Origin: Bradysia coprophila
Lineage: Eukaryota > Arthropoda > Insecta > Diptera > Sciaridae
Reading direction: 5' to 3'
DNA length: 64,000 nucleotides
Assembly (NCBI RefSeq): GCF_014529535.1
Contig: NW_023503332.1
Coordinates: forward strand, 62,001-126,000
The position numbers and the translations under genes were made by a program. Below, one piece after another: positions 1-10,659 of the stretch; within the stretch, counting starts at the first letter, position 1; each line of letters starts with the position of its first letter. Below the pieces are notes generated by a model, which was given only the letters and a program-made list of their open reading frames with translations, was not told the DNA's origin and did no database searches.

Positions 1-518
1 AGTGGAACGGTAAAACAGCTCTCCACTTCGTCGCTATTCAGTTTCAGCGATCGAATGTCGAATTGATTCACAAAACCTACGATTGGCATTATTGACGGTG
101 GTCGAGCTGGTACGATCATTCGACCAGTTCCATAAATTTGAATTTGCTGGTTCGGAATGCCAATTTCTTCCTCCGTTTCACGAAGTGCACAATTTTCCCA
201 TGACTCGTCCGCATCGCGTAAGCCACCCGGAAAGGAAACCTGACGAACGTGCTTGCTTAATTTGGCTGAACGCACTGTATACAGTAAACTAAGCTTATCG
301 TTATGTGTGCACAGCGGAATCAAGACGGCAGCTTCTGTGTCGTATTGTTTTTGCGATAATTTGACTTGCGGAGCCGATTGCATTGATTTGATACACCGAC
401 GAATGTTATCTTCGCTACAAATTGATTCTATGTTAAAATGATTCGAATGATTGCCGGTCCTGCTATGCAGACATCTGCATGATAAATTCGTGGCCTTTTT
501 GGTGGTAATCCTCAACAT
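1..518 (-). CDS. Nudix hydrolase, NUDT8-like (3' end outside window)
   Basis: Reading the minus strand from ATG at 518 gives one open frame of 172 codons to the window edge, so the C-terminus is missing. The N-terminus is basic and rich in Ser, Thr and Cys (MLRITTKKATNLSCRCLHSR), like a mitochondrial import signal. A complete Nudix box lies at about residues 99-121: Gly, five residues, Glu, seven residues, then RETEEEIGI, with the metal-binding RExxEE present. The preceding stretch ending VSFPGG and the AAVLIPLC strand resemble the NUDT7/NUDT8 coenzyme A diphosphatase branch. The family hydrolyses CoA-type nucleotide diphosphates in mitochondria or peroxisomes; the presequence favours mitochondria. 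It is divergent from the UDP-galactose transporter gene, whose start is 422 bp away. Family assignment is firm; the NUDT8 subtype is from recalled similarity. Confidence 0.85.
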   Translation of the reverse strand, partial: MLRITTKKATNLSCRCLHSRTGNHSNHFNIESICSEDNIRRCIKSMQSAPQVKLSQKQYDTEAAVLIPLCTHNDKLSLLYTVRSAKLSKHVRQVSFPGGLRDADESWENCALRETEEEIGIPNQQIQIYGTGRMIVPARPPSIMPIVGFVNQFDIRSLKLNSDEVESCFTVP

Positions 519-940
519 TTTTTTATTGAAACAAAACTAAAAAAGACTTCAAGCAGAGGAACCTTAAACTAACTTAAAGAGAATGGAAAAACGTAAACAT
601 CCGCGCATAGGTACTTTGACAGTGATATTTGAAAGTCAGCTGATCGTATACACGAATCACGCGAGTACGTTCAATAGAATGGTTCCAGTACTTTTATTCA
701 AAGTGTTTGATAGTGTTTTCAGTAAAAAAATTTACGCGACCTGCGCTCGTCCATAGATGGTAGTACCGGTGTTAAAGTCACAAACGTCACATAGAACACC
801 AACAACAACATGTCAACGTTGCACTTTTGATTTGTTTGGGGTTTTTCTTGATAAAACTGATGAAAAAGATTAATTTCGAATAATTTATTTAAAGACATGA
901 AACAATAATTAGATAGATTGCGATATAAACCATTGCCACA
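519..940. promoter_or_regulatory. Shared divergent intergenic region
   Basis: These 422 bp separate the start codons of two genes read in opposite directions, so both promoters and 5' leaders should lie here. I see no clear TATA box or other core element, and no coding sequence. The assignment rests on position only. Confidence 0.45.
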
Positions 941-2484
941 ATGCATATCAAAGGTAAAATAGTGATGTGCGGCAGATAATATATGTGATTCGTGAAGAGA
1001 GTTTTCCCATACCGGTATCGGGTCAATATTACTGAGTTTTGTCGCAAGTTTAATTACTTAATCGTTTTAAGTTTTATTGTACTGGTTTTATGGCTAATTG
1101 TTTGCGAATTTGTCATCCACTTTTTTGCTTGAGTGTAACAAATACTACTTTGCGTCGCCGAAATTCGTTTGTATTTTTCTCTTGCTACACTCTTAACGGA
1201 AACATATATATTTACATCCTGAATGATAATATACCAATTGTTTGTGCTTCAAACATTTGATAACCGGACAGATGATTATCTGTTCGGTGAAGCGTTGAAC
1301 GCAATTTTGTTTTTCGTTTTTTTTAAACTATGAAATCAACTCGTTACAGCGAACCAGAACTCTTTGAAATACATAAGCTTGATAACATTAACGCTACAAA
1401 ATGCAGTACTGGGACTCAGCATGCGATATGGCCGTACCAGATCCGGCGACATGTTCCTTAGTTCGACAGGTACACCATTTAGTTTTGGACATTGAACAAT
1501 TGAATGAATATCCGTTTCTTCTAATCGGATTAGCGGTCGTCATGTCTGAATTCGTGAAATTGCTGACTTGCCTGGTGCTGGTATTTCATGAAGAGGGTCA
1601 AGATGTGAACCGTTTCGTGACCGCATTGCATACAACCATTGTAAAGAATCCAGTGGACACATTCAAAATATGCGTCCCATCGCTGGTGTACATTATCCAA
1701 AATAATTTACTTTATTTATCGGCATCGCATTTGGATGCCGCCACGTATCAGGTAAATTTGTAGGTCAACGTTTTAATTAATCGAAAAGCATTACGAATGT
1801 ACGTTGCTATCGTAGGTGACGTATCAATTGAAAATTTTGACAACGGCAATGTTCGCTGTTACGATACTGAAGAAGAAATTGCTGCAACAACAATGGGGAG
1901 CACTGGTGTTTTTAGTTGGTGGAGTGGTGCTCGTTCAGTTGGCCGATTCGTCAACGCCGCAACAATCCGTTAGCGATATGCCCGAACAAAATCGTTTGCT
2001 TGGATTTGGTGCTGCACTGGGTGCATGTGTTCTATCCGGCTTTGCCGGCATTTATTTCGAGAAAATGTTGAAAGGGGCCGACATATCCGTATGGATGCGT
2101 AACGTTCAGTTAAGCTTACTGAGTCTGCCGTTCGGACTGCTCACTTGTTTCAGCAACGATTTCCGATCGATCCGGCAAAACGGATTTTTTATCGGCTACG
2201 ATCTGTTCGTGTGGTATTTGGTGGTTCTGCAAGCCGGCGGCGGACTTATCGTTGCGATGGTTGTCAAATATGCGGACAATATATTGAAAGGATTTGCCAC
2301 ATCTTTAGCGATTATAATCTCATGCGTTGCCTCGATGTATCTCTTTAAGTTTAATTTGACGGTGCAATTTGCTCTCGGAGCAATGCTAGTAATAGTTTCG
2401 ATATTTTTGTACGGTTACGAACCGCGTAAACCGAAACCCGTCGAAGATACAACCGAGACGGAACAATTTTTGCCGAAAGTTTGA
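941..2484 (+). CDS. Ugalt: UDP-galactose transporter (SLC35A2-like), 4 exons
   Basis: Exons 941-953, 1350-1469, 1534-1751 and 1816-2484 splice in frame at GT-AG sites into 339 residues. The first coding exon is only 13 nt (MHIK plus one base) and joins to a sequence continuing NQNSLKYISL, very like the N-terminus of Drosophila Ugalt. Family signatures include GLSMRY near the start, YIIQNNLLYLSASHLDAATYQ-type sequence spanning exons 3-4, a strongly conserved VTYQLKILTTAMFAV, and FAGIYFEKMLKG. The hydrophobicity suggests about ten membrane segments. The family exchanges UDP-sugar for UMP in the Golgi membrane. The hydrophilic linker after about residue 155 is short and the tail ends in acidic residues then FLPKV. 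A possible AATAAA lies at 2632, about 150 bp after the stop. The alternative ATG at 1401 is in the wrong frame for exon 2. Confidence 0.93.
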
Positions 2485-3041
2485 TTCAAATTGATGATGA
2501 CGAACGTTAATGGTATTTGAAGCTCATATTTCTATCCTATTTAGTGCCAGTATTTTAGTTTATTATGTTATACACACACATTCAGTATGGATCTACCAAC
2601 AAAATCTAAATTTCTTTTCGCTTTAAGCAATAATAAAATGCTAAGAACAGATTCGAGGAACCGTAACATTTAAGTCCGTTGAAATATCGATCCCATATCG
2701 AGGCATGTGGAAATTGCCGAAATGTTTTCTTTTTAGAACGTGTAGAAGAGGACATTGTGCAGGAACAATTTTTTTTCCCCGGTCATTGAAATTTATTTGT
2801 ACTTACTTTAACTCCACCACTGCATAATTTGCAAAAATGTTTTTATGTTTGTTGGACAATGGAACTTTTTTTTTCGAGTTAAGACAAATTAAAAATGTTA
2901 AATTTAAATGTCGTGTGTTGGTTTTTGTTGCCGCGTGTGCCAATAGTGTGTATCCTTGGCATTGGAAAATTTTATTTGTCGAAAAACCGGCTACCACGAA
3001 ATCTACCCGATCCAAATAATGGAACAAATAATGAACGAAGT
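2485..3041. other. 3' UTR of Ugalt and AT-rich spacer
   Basis: Contains the likely transporter 3' UTR to about 2650 and then AT-rich sequence without a recognisable gene. Short open frames on both strands here show no family features. Confidence 0.5.
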
Positions 3042-3439
3042 GACTATTGGCACTTGGGTGCGAATAGTGTATAAGAAGACTATTGGCACTTGGGTGCCAA
3101 TAGTCTATATGAATGCTATTGGCACTTGAGTGCGATTAGTCTATATGAAGACTATTGGCACTTGGGTGAAGGCTATTAACATAAAATGTTGTTTATGTTC
3201 GTTATTGTTTAAATGACAGTTAATGACATAATCAGAAGTTCGTCTTTATGAAGCGTAGGAACGCCTAAATAATTAACAATTTCTAAAATTGAGAGGCATT
3301 TTATGAAATTTGTCAACTGAAATCGAATCTTCAGTAAGTTAAGAAGCGCCATGTAACAACACCAAACTGTTTTCTGTATTCCGTATGCCTTCAATTTTCA
3401 AAAAAACTGTCGCCTGGCGTTCTTATATTTTCCGTCTAG

Positions 3440-4912
3440 AGGTGTTCTGCTGTAGCCTAATAAAATTTATCCTGTTACGATTAAGAACGTCTGGGTATTG
3501 GTTCGACCCTAGTGAATTTATCCTTTTACGAATAAGAACGTATGGGTGTTCGATTTATCTTTCCGAATTTATGCTTCTACGAAAAGGGACGTAGAGGTGA
3601 TCTACTAGAAACTACAGAATTTCTACTTTTACGAATAGGAACGAAAGGTGGTCTGTTCAACCCTGGTGAATTCATCTTTTTACTAAGAGGAACGTAGATG
3701 TGTTCTGCTCTACCCTAATAGAAATTATCCTTTTACGAATAAGAGTTTATGGGTGTTCGTTCGACCCTAGGAAATTTATCATTTTACGAAGAGTAAGGTA
3801 GATGTGTTTTGATCGACGCTAACAGAATTTCTCCTTTTACTAATAGGAGCGTAGAGATGTTCTGTTCATGTTGGAATCGGCAGGAATCTGGGACATAAGT
3901 TCCAGTGAAATAACGATTTATGTAAAGAAAAGTGACGAACCAGAACCGTAATGAACCAGAACACGACAAACACACAATTTAGACTAAAGTTCCTATGATC
4001 ACAAATTCGATGTGATTGCTAAGTTGATCTCCAACACTCCTCCTCAATCAGATCGACTTGATGAACTTAATTTTTCATCCTCCTTCTCAATTTATGACCT
4101 CCGAAGATACCATACCAAATTGGTTCTTTACATTAGTGTGTCCAATCAATCCTTCATTATATATTGACTGATGTTGTGCTTGGTTTTGCTACGCTTTGAA
4201 CGACTATGCATCTTGCTATGCTTAGCTACGCCACGTCTCATAAATCTTCAAAATTCACCGAAATAAATAATGTCTCCAGTTGATCCTGACATTTAGATGT
4301 GCTGCTCTACCTTGCTATGCTGCTATGAATTCCTATGCTGCCTTGCCTTCCTATGCGAATGTATGTCGCTATGCCTTGCTATGCTTCTATGAAATTCTAT
4401 GCCGCAATGCAATGCTACGCTTAGCTATGTTAATAATAGCTTCCACACGACTTGATAAACGCTCCTGGGCCCATAACCTGTTGGAATCGGCAGGAATCTG
4501 GGACATAAGTTCCAGTGAAATAACGATTTATGTAAAGAAAAGTTTAATGAACCAGAACACGACAAACACACAATTTAGAATAAAGTTCCTATGATCACAA
4601 ATTCGATGTGATTGCTAAGTTGATCTCCAACAGTTCAACCCTAGGAATTTTCTCTTCATATTACATTAGATGATTTGACAAAATGAAACAAAAAATCAAA
4701 AATAATAGACCTACTTCAATAAACAATTTATCCTTTTACGAAGAGGAACATAGAGGTGTTCTGCTGCAGCCTAATAAAATTTATCCTTTTACGAATAAAA
4801 ACGTCTGAATGTTCGTTCGACCCTAGTGAATTTATCCTTTTACGAATAAGAACGTATGGGTGTTCGTTCGACCCTAGGGAAATTATTCTTTTACGAATAA
4901 GAACGTAAACTT
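3440..4912. repeat. About 51-bp minisatellite, split by an LTR element
   Basis: Diverged units of about 51 bp with the core GAATTTATCCTTTTACGAAT followed by an AGAACGT block repeat from about 3440 to 3868 and again from 4633 to about 4912. The array lies inside the foldback element and is interrupted at 3869-4632. Short open frames across it are repeat artefacts. Confidence 0.75.
3869..4632. mobile_element. TRIM-like miniature LTR retroelement
   Basis: Two direct repeats, 3869-4036 (168 bp) and 4479-4632 (154 bp), both begin TGTTGGAATCGGCAGG and end GATCTCCAACA. They therefore have TG...CA ends and short terminal inversions as LTRs do. The pair is flanked by a perfect 5-bp duplication GTTCA (3864-3868 and 4633-4637), proving insertion as a unit. 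The 442-bp interior has no coding capacity; part is a degenerate series of CTATG-type repeats. The LTRs differ mainly by a 14-bp indel near the middle. No clear tRNA primer site or polypurine tract was recognised, so the parent superfamily is unknown. Confidence 0.82.
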
Positions 4913-5279
4913 TTAAAAAATATTTAATTTTTAATTTAGTAACAAAATTATCAATAGTCTATACGAAGGCTGTTGGCACTGGAGTGGAATTAGTTTTGCG
5001 CCGCGCAAAATCTTATTTCGACATGAATTACACAAATCATCTTCCAATAGCATTCGTATAAACTAATTCCACTCCAGTGCCAACAGCCTTCGTATAGACT
5101 ATTGGCACCCAAGTGCCAATAGCCTTCTTATAAACTATTGGCACCTAATTGCCAATAGCATTCATATAGACTATTCGCACCCAAGTGCCAATAGCCTTCT
5201 TATAGACTATTGGCACCCAAGTGCCAATAGCCTTCATATAGACTATTCGCACCCAAGTGCCAATAGCACGCGCCAATAA

Positions 5280-8229
5280 TGAAAAGGAGAAAAGAAGCAG
5301 GAAAATGTCCAGAAATTGGGAAATTACCAAAAAACGGAAAATCGGTCCTTGCAATCGAGATCGAGAATTGAAATTGAAAAACTAGAAAATCGTAAAAACA
5401 GCGAAATGATGAGTGGGAAACGAACGAGCAGGGAACAGGGAATTCGAATGATTAGACGATAAAAAGGTGAGCATACAACGGGAAGCTAATCAAGATCTTG
5501 TGTAGGAAAATAGACAAAAAAAGTCTTGCCAATTGAAAGAAAACTTTCGCTCGCTTCGCTCGTGATATCGGGCTTTAAAAAATCATTAATCCGTTTACTT
5601 AATTTGGAATACGTTGAAATAGTGTAGCTTTAATCAATAAACTTTTACATACTACGTGCGTCGAAAACCTTACCTTTCATGTTTGAAGCGCTACTTTCGA
5701 TTCCATATGCATGTAAAATCATTGCATAACTCGGGATAAAAATAAAATTCTCGCTTTATTGTGTTTATTGACCTCGGCAACGCCTCGGAAAAAAACGGAA
5801 AATCGGATTTGGAAACAGTAAGGACCAGTTATCGAATCGTCGTGACAGTTTCGTTTTCTTGGATTTTTTTCCGCAATGATAGCCTACACGTAAAACTAAA
5901 GGAAAGTAGTCTGTATAATAACAGAGATTTTCAATTTTAATTATAAGGCGACGAAAACCTTGTTATTTGTAGGTCGACTCTCCATACATTTTCTATGTCG
6001 AAATTTGGCTTATTAGTGAAAATCGCAATTTGTCTGATATATATTCTAACATGCTCATGCTCAATGATTACAAAATGCTTATCGATACATAACATAACTA
6101 ATAAATATCAACAAGAATCGTAGGTAACCTATTAAAGTCAGGGCCTATTTATGAGAATTATAAGCAACACAATACTTGTCCATCCTCAAAATAATTGAAA
6201 GTATGTATTACCTCGTCAAAGAAATTACCTCAAAGAAAGAAAGTTACGTAGACGGTGAAAATTTCCATTGGAAACACCTTTGTTCCTAGGCCTAATATTT
6301 GACCTATTTTTAAGAAAAAAACTTTCTTGAAATTCCGGAGCGTGCCGCACTTACAAAATGGAACTAAATTGTATCGGATTAAATAGGTGGCTGGCTTTGC
6401 CCACAAGAATGTGTGAAAGTTGTAATGACGGAGCCGAAAGCGAATAAAAATCAAATATCAAATTCTGTTGTATACCTTTTCCTCGTCGCTTTATTTTCTA
6501 GAATCCCAACAAAAATCTCTTCGAGAAAAGTGTGACGCAGTCTTTGAAGTACAATTTCTAAAATGAATGATATCGCTAGAGTTGACGCTTTCAGCTTCGT
6601 TACGCAAAAATAAATTTTACACCCAATTTTAGTTCAAACAAGCTGGCTTAGTTTTTCTCATCATCTGCCAAATAATTTTTACCAAAAAAAATTTGACTGG
6701 AAACAACCAAAATTTTACCAAAAAAATCTGCGTCGCATGTGGCAGAGTGAGCCAAATAAAGTCCCAAATATTTCCTTTATTGTCACCCTCGAAAATGTCG
6801 TTGTAATTAATGTTGAACAACTTAATATGATGTAACGTACTTTCTAAAAGATTTGTAGGTTGATCTGGGTCCTATATTAGGAGTTATCTTGAGGTTTGGT
6901 GTTCTGGGAGGAAGCACTCTCAGAGATGTATAACAAAACAGTCAAATTGTATTTTGAAACTAAAATTCTTCGAAAAAATAGCTAAATCTCATGTAAAGTC
7001 TTTATCGATAAAAGATAATGACAATGAGGTGGTTCAGAAATAAAATGGGCTACTTTGGTCGGGTCCTTAAGTAGGGTCGCCTAAGCGTTTCTAGGTCTTT
7101 TTAACATATCTTGTGTATAAAAAATAATTTTATAAATAAATGAAATGTAAAGCGTTAGGTACTGCAATATCAGTAAAAAAAAAAATTGGGTGACTGGAGC
7201 GTATGGTAGGGCTCCAACAAAAAGCAGCTACTTGGCCCTAAGTGTTTTTTGCATCTAAATAGAGGAAACGTTCACTAATTTTTCTAGTTTTTGGTTTTAT
7301 TTGTAAGGTATGGTCAAAACCAATTGAAAAGTGAAATAATTTTTATATGTGGTGACTAACATTATACATCAGCTCGGAGGGGGAGTTTGAGTTTATCTTT
7401 GCATCTTTGCACGTAAAAATGATATGCACCTATGTCCAAATGTTTATTTTGACGAGTTGGATTATGATCAGCGCCTTCATCTTAAAATCACAATCACCTT
7501 CTCGGCAAAATAAACATTTGGACACAGATGCAATGCATTTTATGCATATTTATTAAATAGCGGAACTGAATGGCTAGCTAAGAGTATTTTTGAAAATAAG
7601 TCGAGTATTATTCGACTGGCTTTCATGTTTTTTTTTTTTGACGTGAAAGATAATCTAACTCTGTGTTAAGTTACTAAAAATATAGGTGGAATTAGGGTCT
7701 TCGGGCTGAGCTGAGACCGTAATAGTACAGCCCTAAGTATTTTTTACGTACATATCGAGTAATATTTTTTTCTATATTCGCGGTTTCTTTTTTCATTTGA
7801 AAGGTAATGGAACGCTGAATCGACTGTTACTAAAAATACTTTGAATTTGGGTCTTCGGACTGAGGCAGTAATAGTAGACCTCATATATTTTTAGACCCGT
7901 ACGAAGTACAAAGGTTTAATATGTCGTTTGTAACATGTTGAGTACGAGTAGGCAAAGTGTTTGCCTATGGTTCTAGATGACAAATCAGCAAAAAATGTCT
8001 GTCTATCCGTGAGTCGGTTCTCCGCATAACTTGAGTAAATCACAACCGATTTTAAAAATTCTTTTTTTCCTTTACTGATAGTGACAATATAGTAAAGCTA
8101 AGGTCGAAGATGTGCTATTTTGGGGCGCTAAAAATAGTTTTTCGCGTATTAATATCAGAATTATTTCACCAAAGTTCTGAAGTTGGAGCGTGTGAGCGTG
8201 TAGAGAGCTTCTCAGCCGTAGAATGAAAA
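5280..8229. other. AT-rich intergenic DNA with repeat fragments
   Basis: No credible gene. It holds a copy of a dispersed repeat at 6503-6736. A small imperfect palindrome lies at about 7430-7530, where ATGTCCAAATGTTTATTTTG is mirrored near 7508. Two diverged copies of a segment containing GGGTCTTCGG lie at about 7690 and 7850. Confidence 0.5.
6503..6736. repeat. Dispersed repeat X, copy 1
   Basis: This segment begins ATCCCAACAAAAATCTCTTC and ends near CTGCGTCGCA. Closely similar copies occur inverted at 14234-14469 and as an inverted pair at 62555-63044. It is non-coding and MITE-like in size. It was recognised by comparing the copies directly. Confidence 0.75.
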
Positions 8230-8274
8230 TTGTTTCTTTTGTATGGAAATCTAGTAAACCCGATCCTCTTCCAT

Positions 8275-8592
8275 CCCTTTCCATTCTCTAACCCTTTCCC
8301 TAGTACAACCATTTTTCTTTCAACCCTTTCACTCTTTCAACCATTTTCCTGTTCAAACCCCTTTCGATCTTTTAACCCTTTCCCTCTTCCAACCATTTCC
8401 ATTTTTCAGCCATTTCACTCTTCCCACCCTTTCCCTTTCAGAGCCATTTCCTTTTTCCAACCCTTTCCCTCTTTCCACCCTTTCCCTCTTCCCACCCTTT
8501 CCCTCTTCCCACCCTTTCCCTCTTTCCACCCTTTCCCTCTTCCCACCCTTTCCCTCTTCACACCCTTTCCCTCTTCCAACCCTTTACTTATC
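8275..8592. repeat. CT-rich minisatellite
   Basis: A polypyrimidine tract of 17-18 bp units of the form CCCTTTCCCTCTTCCCA, most regular at 8460-8590. It ends about 30 bp beyond the 3' end of the transposase gene. Apparent Pro/Ser/Phe-rich and Gly/Lys-rich open frames here are products of the repeat. Confidence 0.85.
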
Positions 8593-8621
8593 AACCCTAT
8601 CACATATATACCTCGTTATGT

Positions 8622-10652
8622 TTAATCGTCTATGTTTTCATCCTGCACATCTTTCCCACGGTCTTTGGAAATAGTGATGGACACATTAGTGATATTTGGG
8701 TTCGGAACATTTATCGGATGATACTGTCCGTACCCTAAATACCAAATCACCGTCATCACATGACTGCAACAACCAACCGTCCGAGAACCAGTCTCGCACG
8801 TACAAAAATATTCATTTATGGTATTTCTGCCCGTTTTGGATTTGTCGACCAGTACAAAAATGTGATGATTTTTTGTGCTGCGGAATCTTGATTTCATATA
8901 TGCTTTCACAAGCAAGGGTTCCTCTATGACGATACCAAAATCGTCATATTTTAATGTAGCTGTACGATGACGTGTATTTGGTTCAAACTTTTGTATCAAA
9001 AAAATTGAATCTTTTTGGTGTTGAGCGTAGTAGGACAATGCGTTGTTAATTTGGTATGGTCCAAGACTAATGGCATACAATTCAGCCATACTGAGCTTAG
9101 GAAACTCAAGCTGAGTATTGTTTTCTTCGTTGTCCAAAGCTGTGTAATTGAGGTCGACGTATGCTACTCTCACTTTCGCCAAATTATAATGTTCAACAAC
9201 GTCCTTTAGTAAGTTTGGAACGTTCAAACGAGACTTCATTATCGTGGCAGTATCCTCATGTTCCTTGTCACTCAAAATCGGTTCATGAAATAAATTCAAC
9301 AGAGCAAACGCAATCAAGAGAGAGTTAAAGTCGTGCGTCAGAGTGGCATTATGGGCAGGTAAGGCGAACAATTTGAATTTCTTTTTCAGTCGTCCAAACA
9401 CCTGTTCGTTCACCCATCTGATTTTCGTGACAAATCTAGCCTTATTAGAATCAAGGGTATCCCGCTGTCCTGTACCAGGAACATGTGCAATGAACTCTTT
9501 TTTCTTTAGGTCATCCATTACATCGCGAAACCCGTTGTCGACAATGATTACATCATTTTTCTTCAAAACCGATAACGTATCCTCGTATCGAACGAGACAG
9601 TCCTTTAAAATCACCGCATCATTATGAGTTGCATCATATGGCCCCAAAACAAAAAACACATACCCATCTGGAGCGCAACCAACCATTGGTTTTGTTAACG
9701 GCATTTTCTTTTGCTCACTCCATAGTTGCTTTTGACCAGCAAAATTCTTTGATTTTTGAGCGAGTCTATAGGTTGCGTCAAAACAACAAAGCCCGTTTTC
9801 GTCTGATATATCGAAAAGGGCTTTTGCAATTGGAGTGTTATGGCGAAGAATCACATCTCGATCAGGACTGTTAAGGAAATGTGGCACAAAGTTTTGGAGT
9901 AGATCGTTTCTAGCGACAGTCATGTGGTTAGCAATTGTTTGATCTGAACAACCAAACAGAAAAGACAATTGTTTGTTTGTCAAAGATGTTCTCAATTTAC
10001 ATAACAGTACTGCTACATGCTTAGCCTCACAAGTTTTAATGTACGAGCAAACGATGTCGAATTGCGGCTTTTCGAAACCGAACCAGGAATGAAAGTCATC
10101 GTTGTCGATTCTACTCAGATTGTCGATGTCAAACGTATGATCATTTTTCAGGTTATGGTAGTGATCGAACATCAAGTCACTAACCATCTTGTGTTCTTCA
10201 GCTGCCACCTCTCGCGTTATTTGTTTGACAATGGGCCAATAGTTGTCAAGGCCGACATGATCAACGCACATCTGGGAACTTGGCATAACCAAGAACTTAT
10301 AGTTCATTAACAAAAAACTGCGAGTTTTTCTTGGCACTGAAACCATTTTCTCTGTTATCTTGCAACCGAACGTACAGTGTGTGTGGGAATGAATCCCTTT
10401 CCTGTAGATGGACAGGTCAGGCTCGTCGTTCAAAGCTAGAGACACCACTACGTTATTGTGGTGCATATCGTAGCATGATTTGCATATTTTGCTCGATGGG
10501 GGAATTTCAGGAACCTCGTCAAGCTTACGTTTTTTGGCATTGTATTTCTGTCTCAGATTGTTAACGGCAGTTAGAGACAGAGATTGGGCTGCATAGAACT
10601 TGGTATCCTTCGACCGTTTTTGATCATTACAACCAAGGCAATAGATTGGCAT
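8622..10652 (-). CDS. DDE transposase of ISL2EU/IS4EU-like type with SWIM finger
   Basis: A single uninterrupted 676-codon frame. The N-terminus has paired cysteines (C5, C8, C57, C60) that could bind zinc. At about residues 190-250 lies a helix-turn-helix segment of the type preceding this nuclease (LTNKQLSFLFGCSDQTIANH). The DDE_Tnp_4-type core follows, with the probable catalytic triad D292 (CFDATYR), D372 (IVDNGFRD) and E416 (WVNEQVFGRLK). The C-terminus has a SWIM zinc finger (C617, C619, C629, H631). The start at 10652 is the first ATG of the frame. There are no stops or frameshifts, so the protein may still work, or may have been kept by the host. A higher-order array begins just upstream and a CT-rich array lies just downstream. 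I could not identify the element's terminal repeats. The superfamily name is from recalled similarity. Confidence 0.82.
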   Translation of the reverse strand: MPIYCLGCNDQKRSKDTKFYAAQSLSLTAVNNLRQKYNAKKRKLDEVPEIPPSSKICKSCYDMHHNNVVVSLALNDEPDLSIYRKGIHSHTHCTFGCKITEKMVSVPRKTRSFLLMNYKFLVMPSSQMCVDHVGLDNYWPIVKQITREVAAEEHKMVSDLMFDHYHNLKNDHTFDIDNLSRIDNDDFHSWFGFEKPQFDIVCSYIKTCEAKHVAVLLCKLRTSLTNKQLSFLFGCSDQTIANHMTVARNDLLQNFVPHFLNSPDRDVILRHNTPIAKALFDISDENGLCCFDATYRLAQKSKNFAGQKQLWSEQKKMPLTKPMVGCAPDGYVFFVLGPYDATHNDAVILKDCLVRYEDTLSVLKKNDVIIVDNGFRDVMDDLKKKEFIAHVPGTGQRDTLDSNKARFVTKIRWVNEQVFGRLKKKFKLFALPAHNATLTHDFNSLLIAFALLNLFHEPILSDKEHEDTATIMKSRLNVPNLLKDVVEHYNLAKVRVAYVDLNYTALDNEENNTQLEFPKLSMAELYAISLGPYQINNALSYYAQHQKDSIFLIQKFEPNTRHRTATLKYDDFGIVIEEPLLVKAYMKSRFRSTKNHHIFVLVDKSKTGRNTINEYFCTCETGSRTVGCCSHVMTVIWYLGYGQYHPINVPNPNITNVSITISKDRGKDVQDENIDD

Positions 10653-10659
10653 ATTTAAA

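Larger units (their letters stand above)
3042..5279. mobile_element. Foldback-type element with minisatellite arms
   Basis: The left arm (about 3042-3180) consists of roughly 40-bp units built around CTATTGGCACTTGGGTGC. The right arm (about 5060-5279) carries the same units in inverted orientation, so the two ends can pair. A shorter, near-perfect palindrome sits at about 4957-5104: CGAAGGCTGTTGGCACTGGA on the left is matched in inverse near 5060-5100. Tandemly repeated inverted arms are the hallmark of FB-like elements. I see no transposase. Exact ends and a target duplication could not be fixed. Confidence 0.6.

Noticed and set aside
1401-1530. ATG at 1401 as the start of the transporter
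   Set aside because: It is in the wrong frame for exon 2 and reads through intron 2; the frame through 1350-1469 matches the family.
8230-8625. 131-codon Pro/Phe/Ser-rich frame
   Set aside because: It reads through the CT-rich minisatellite and has no other support.
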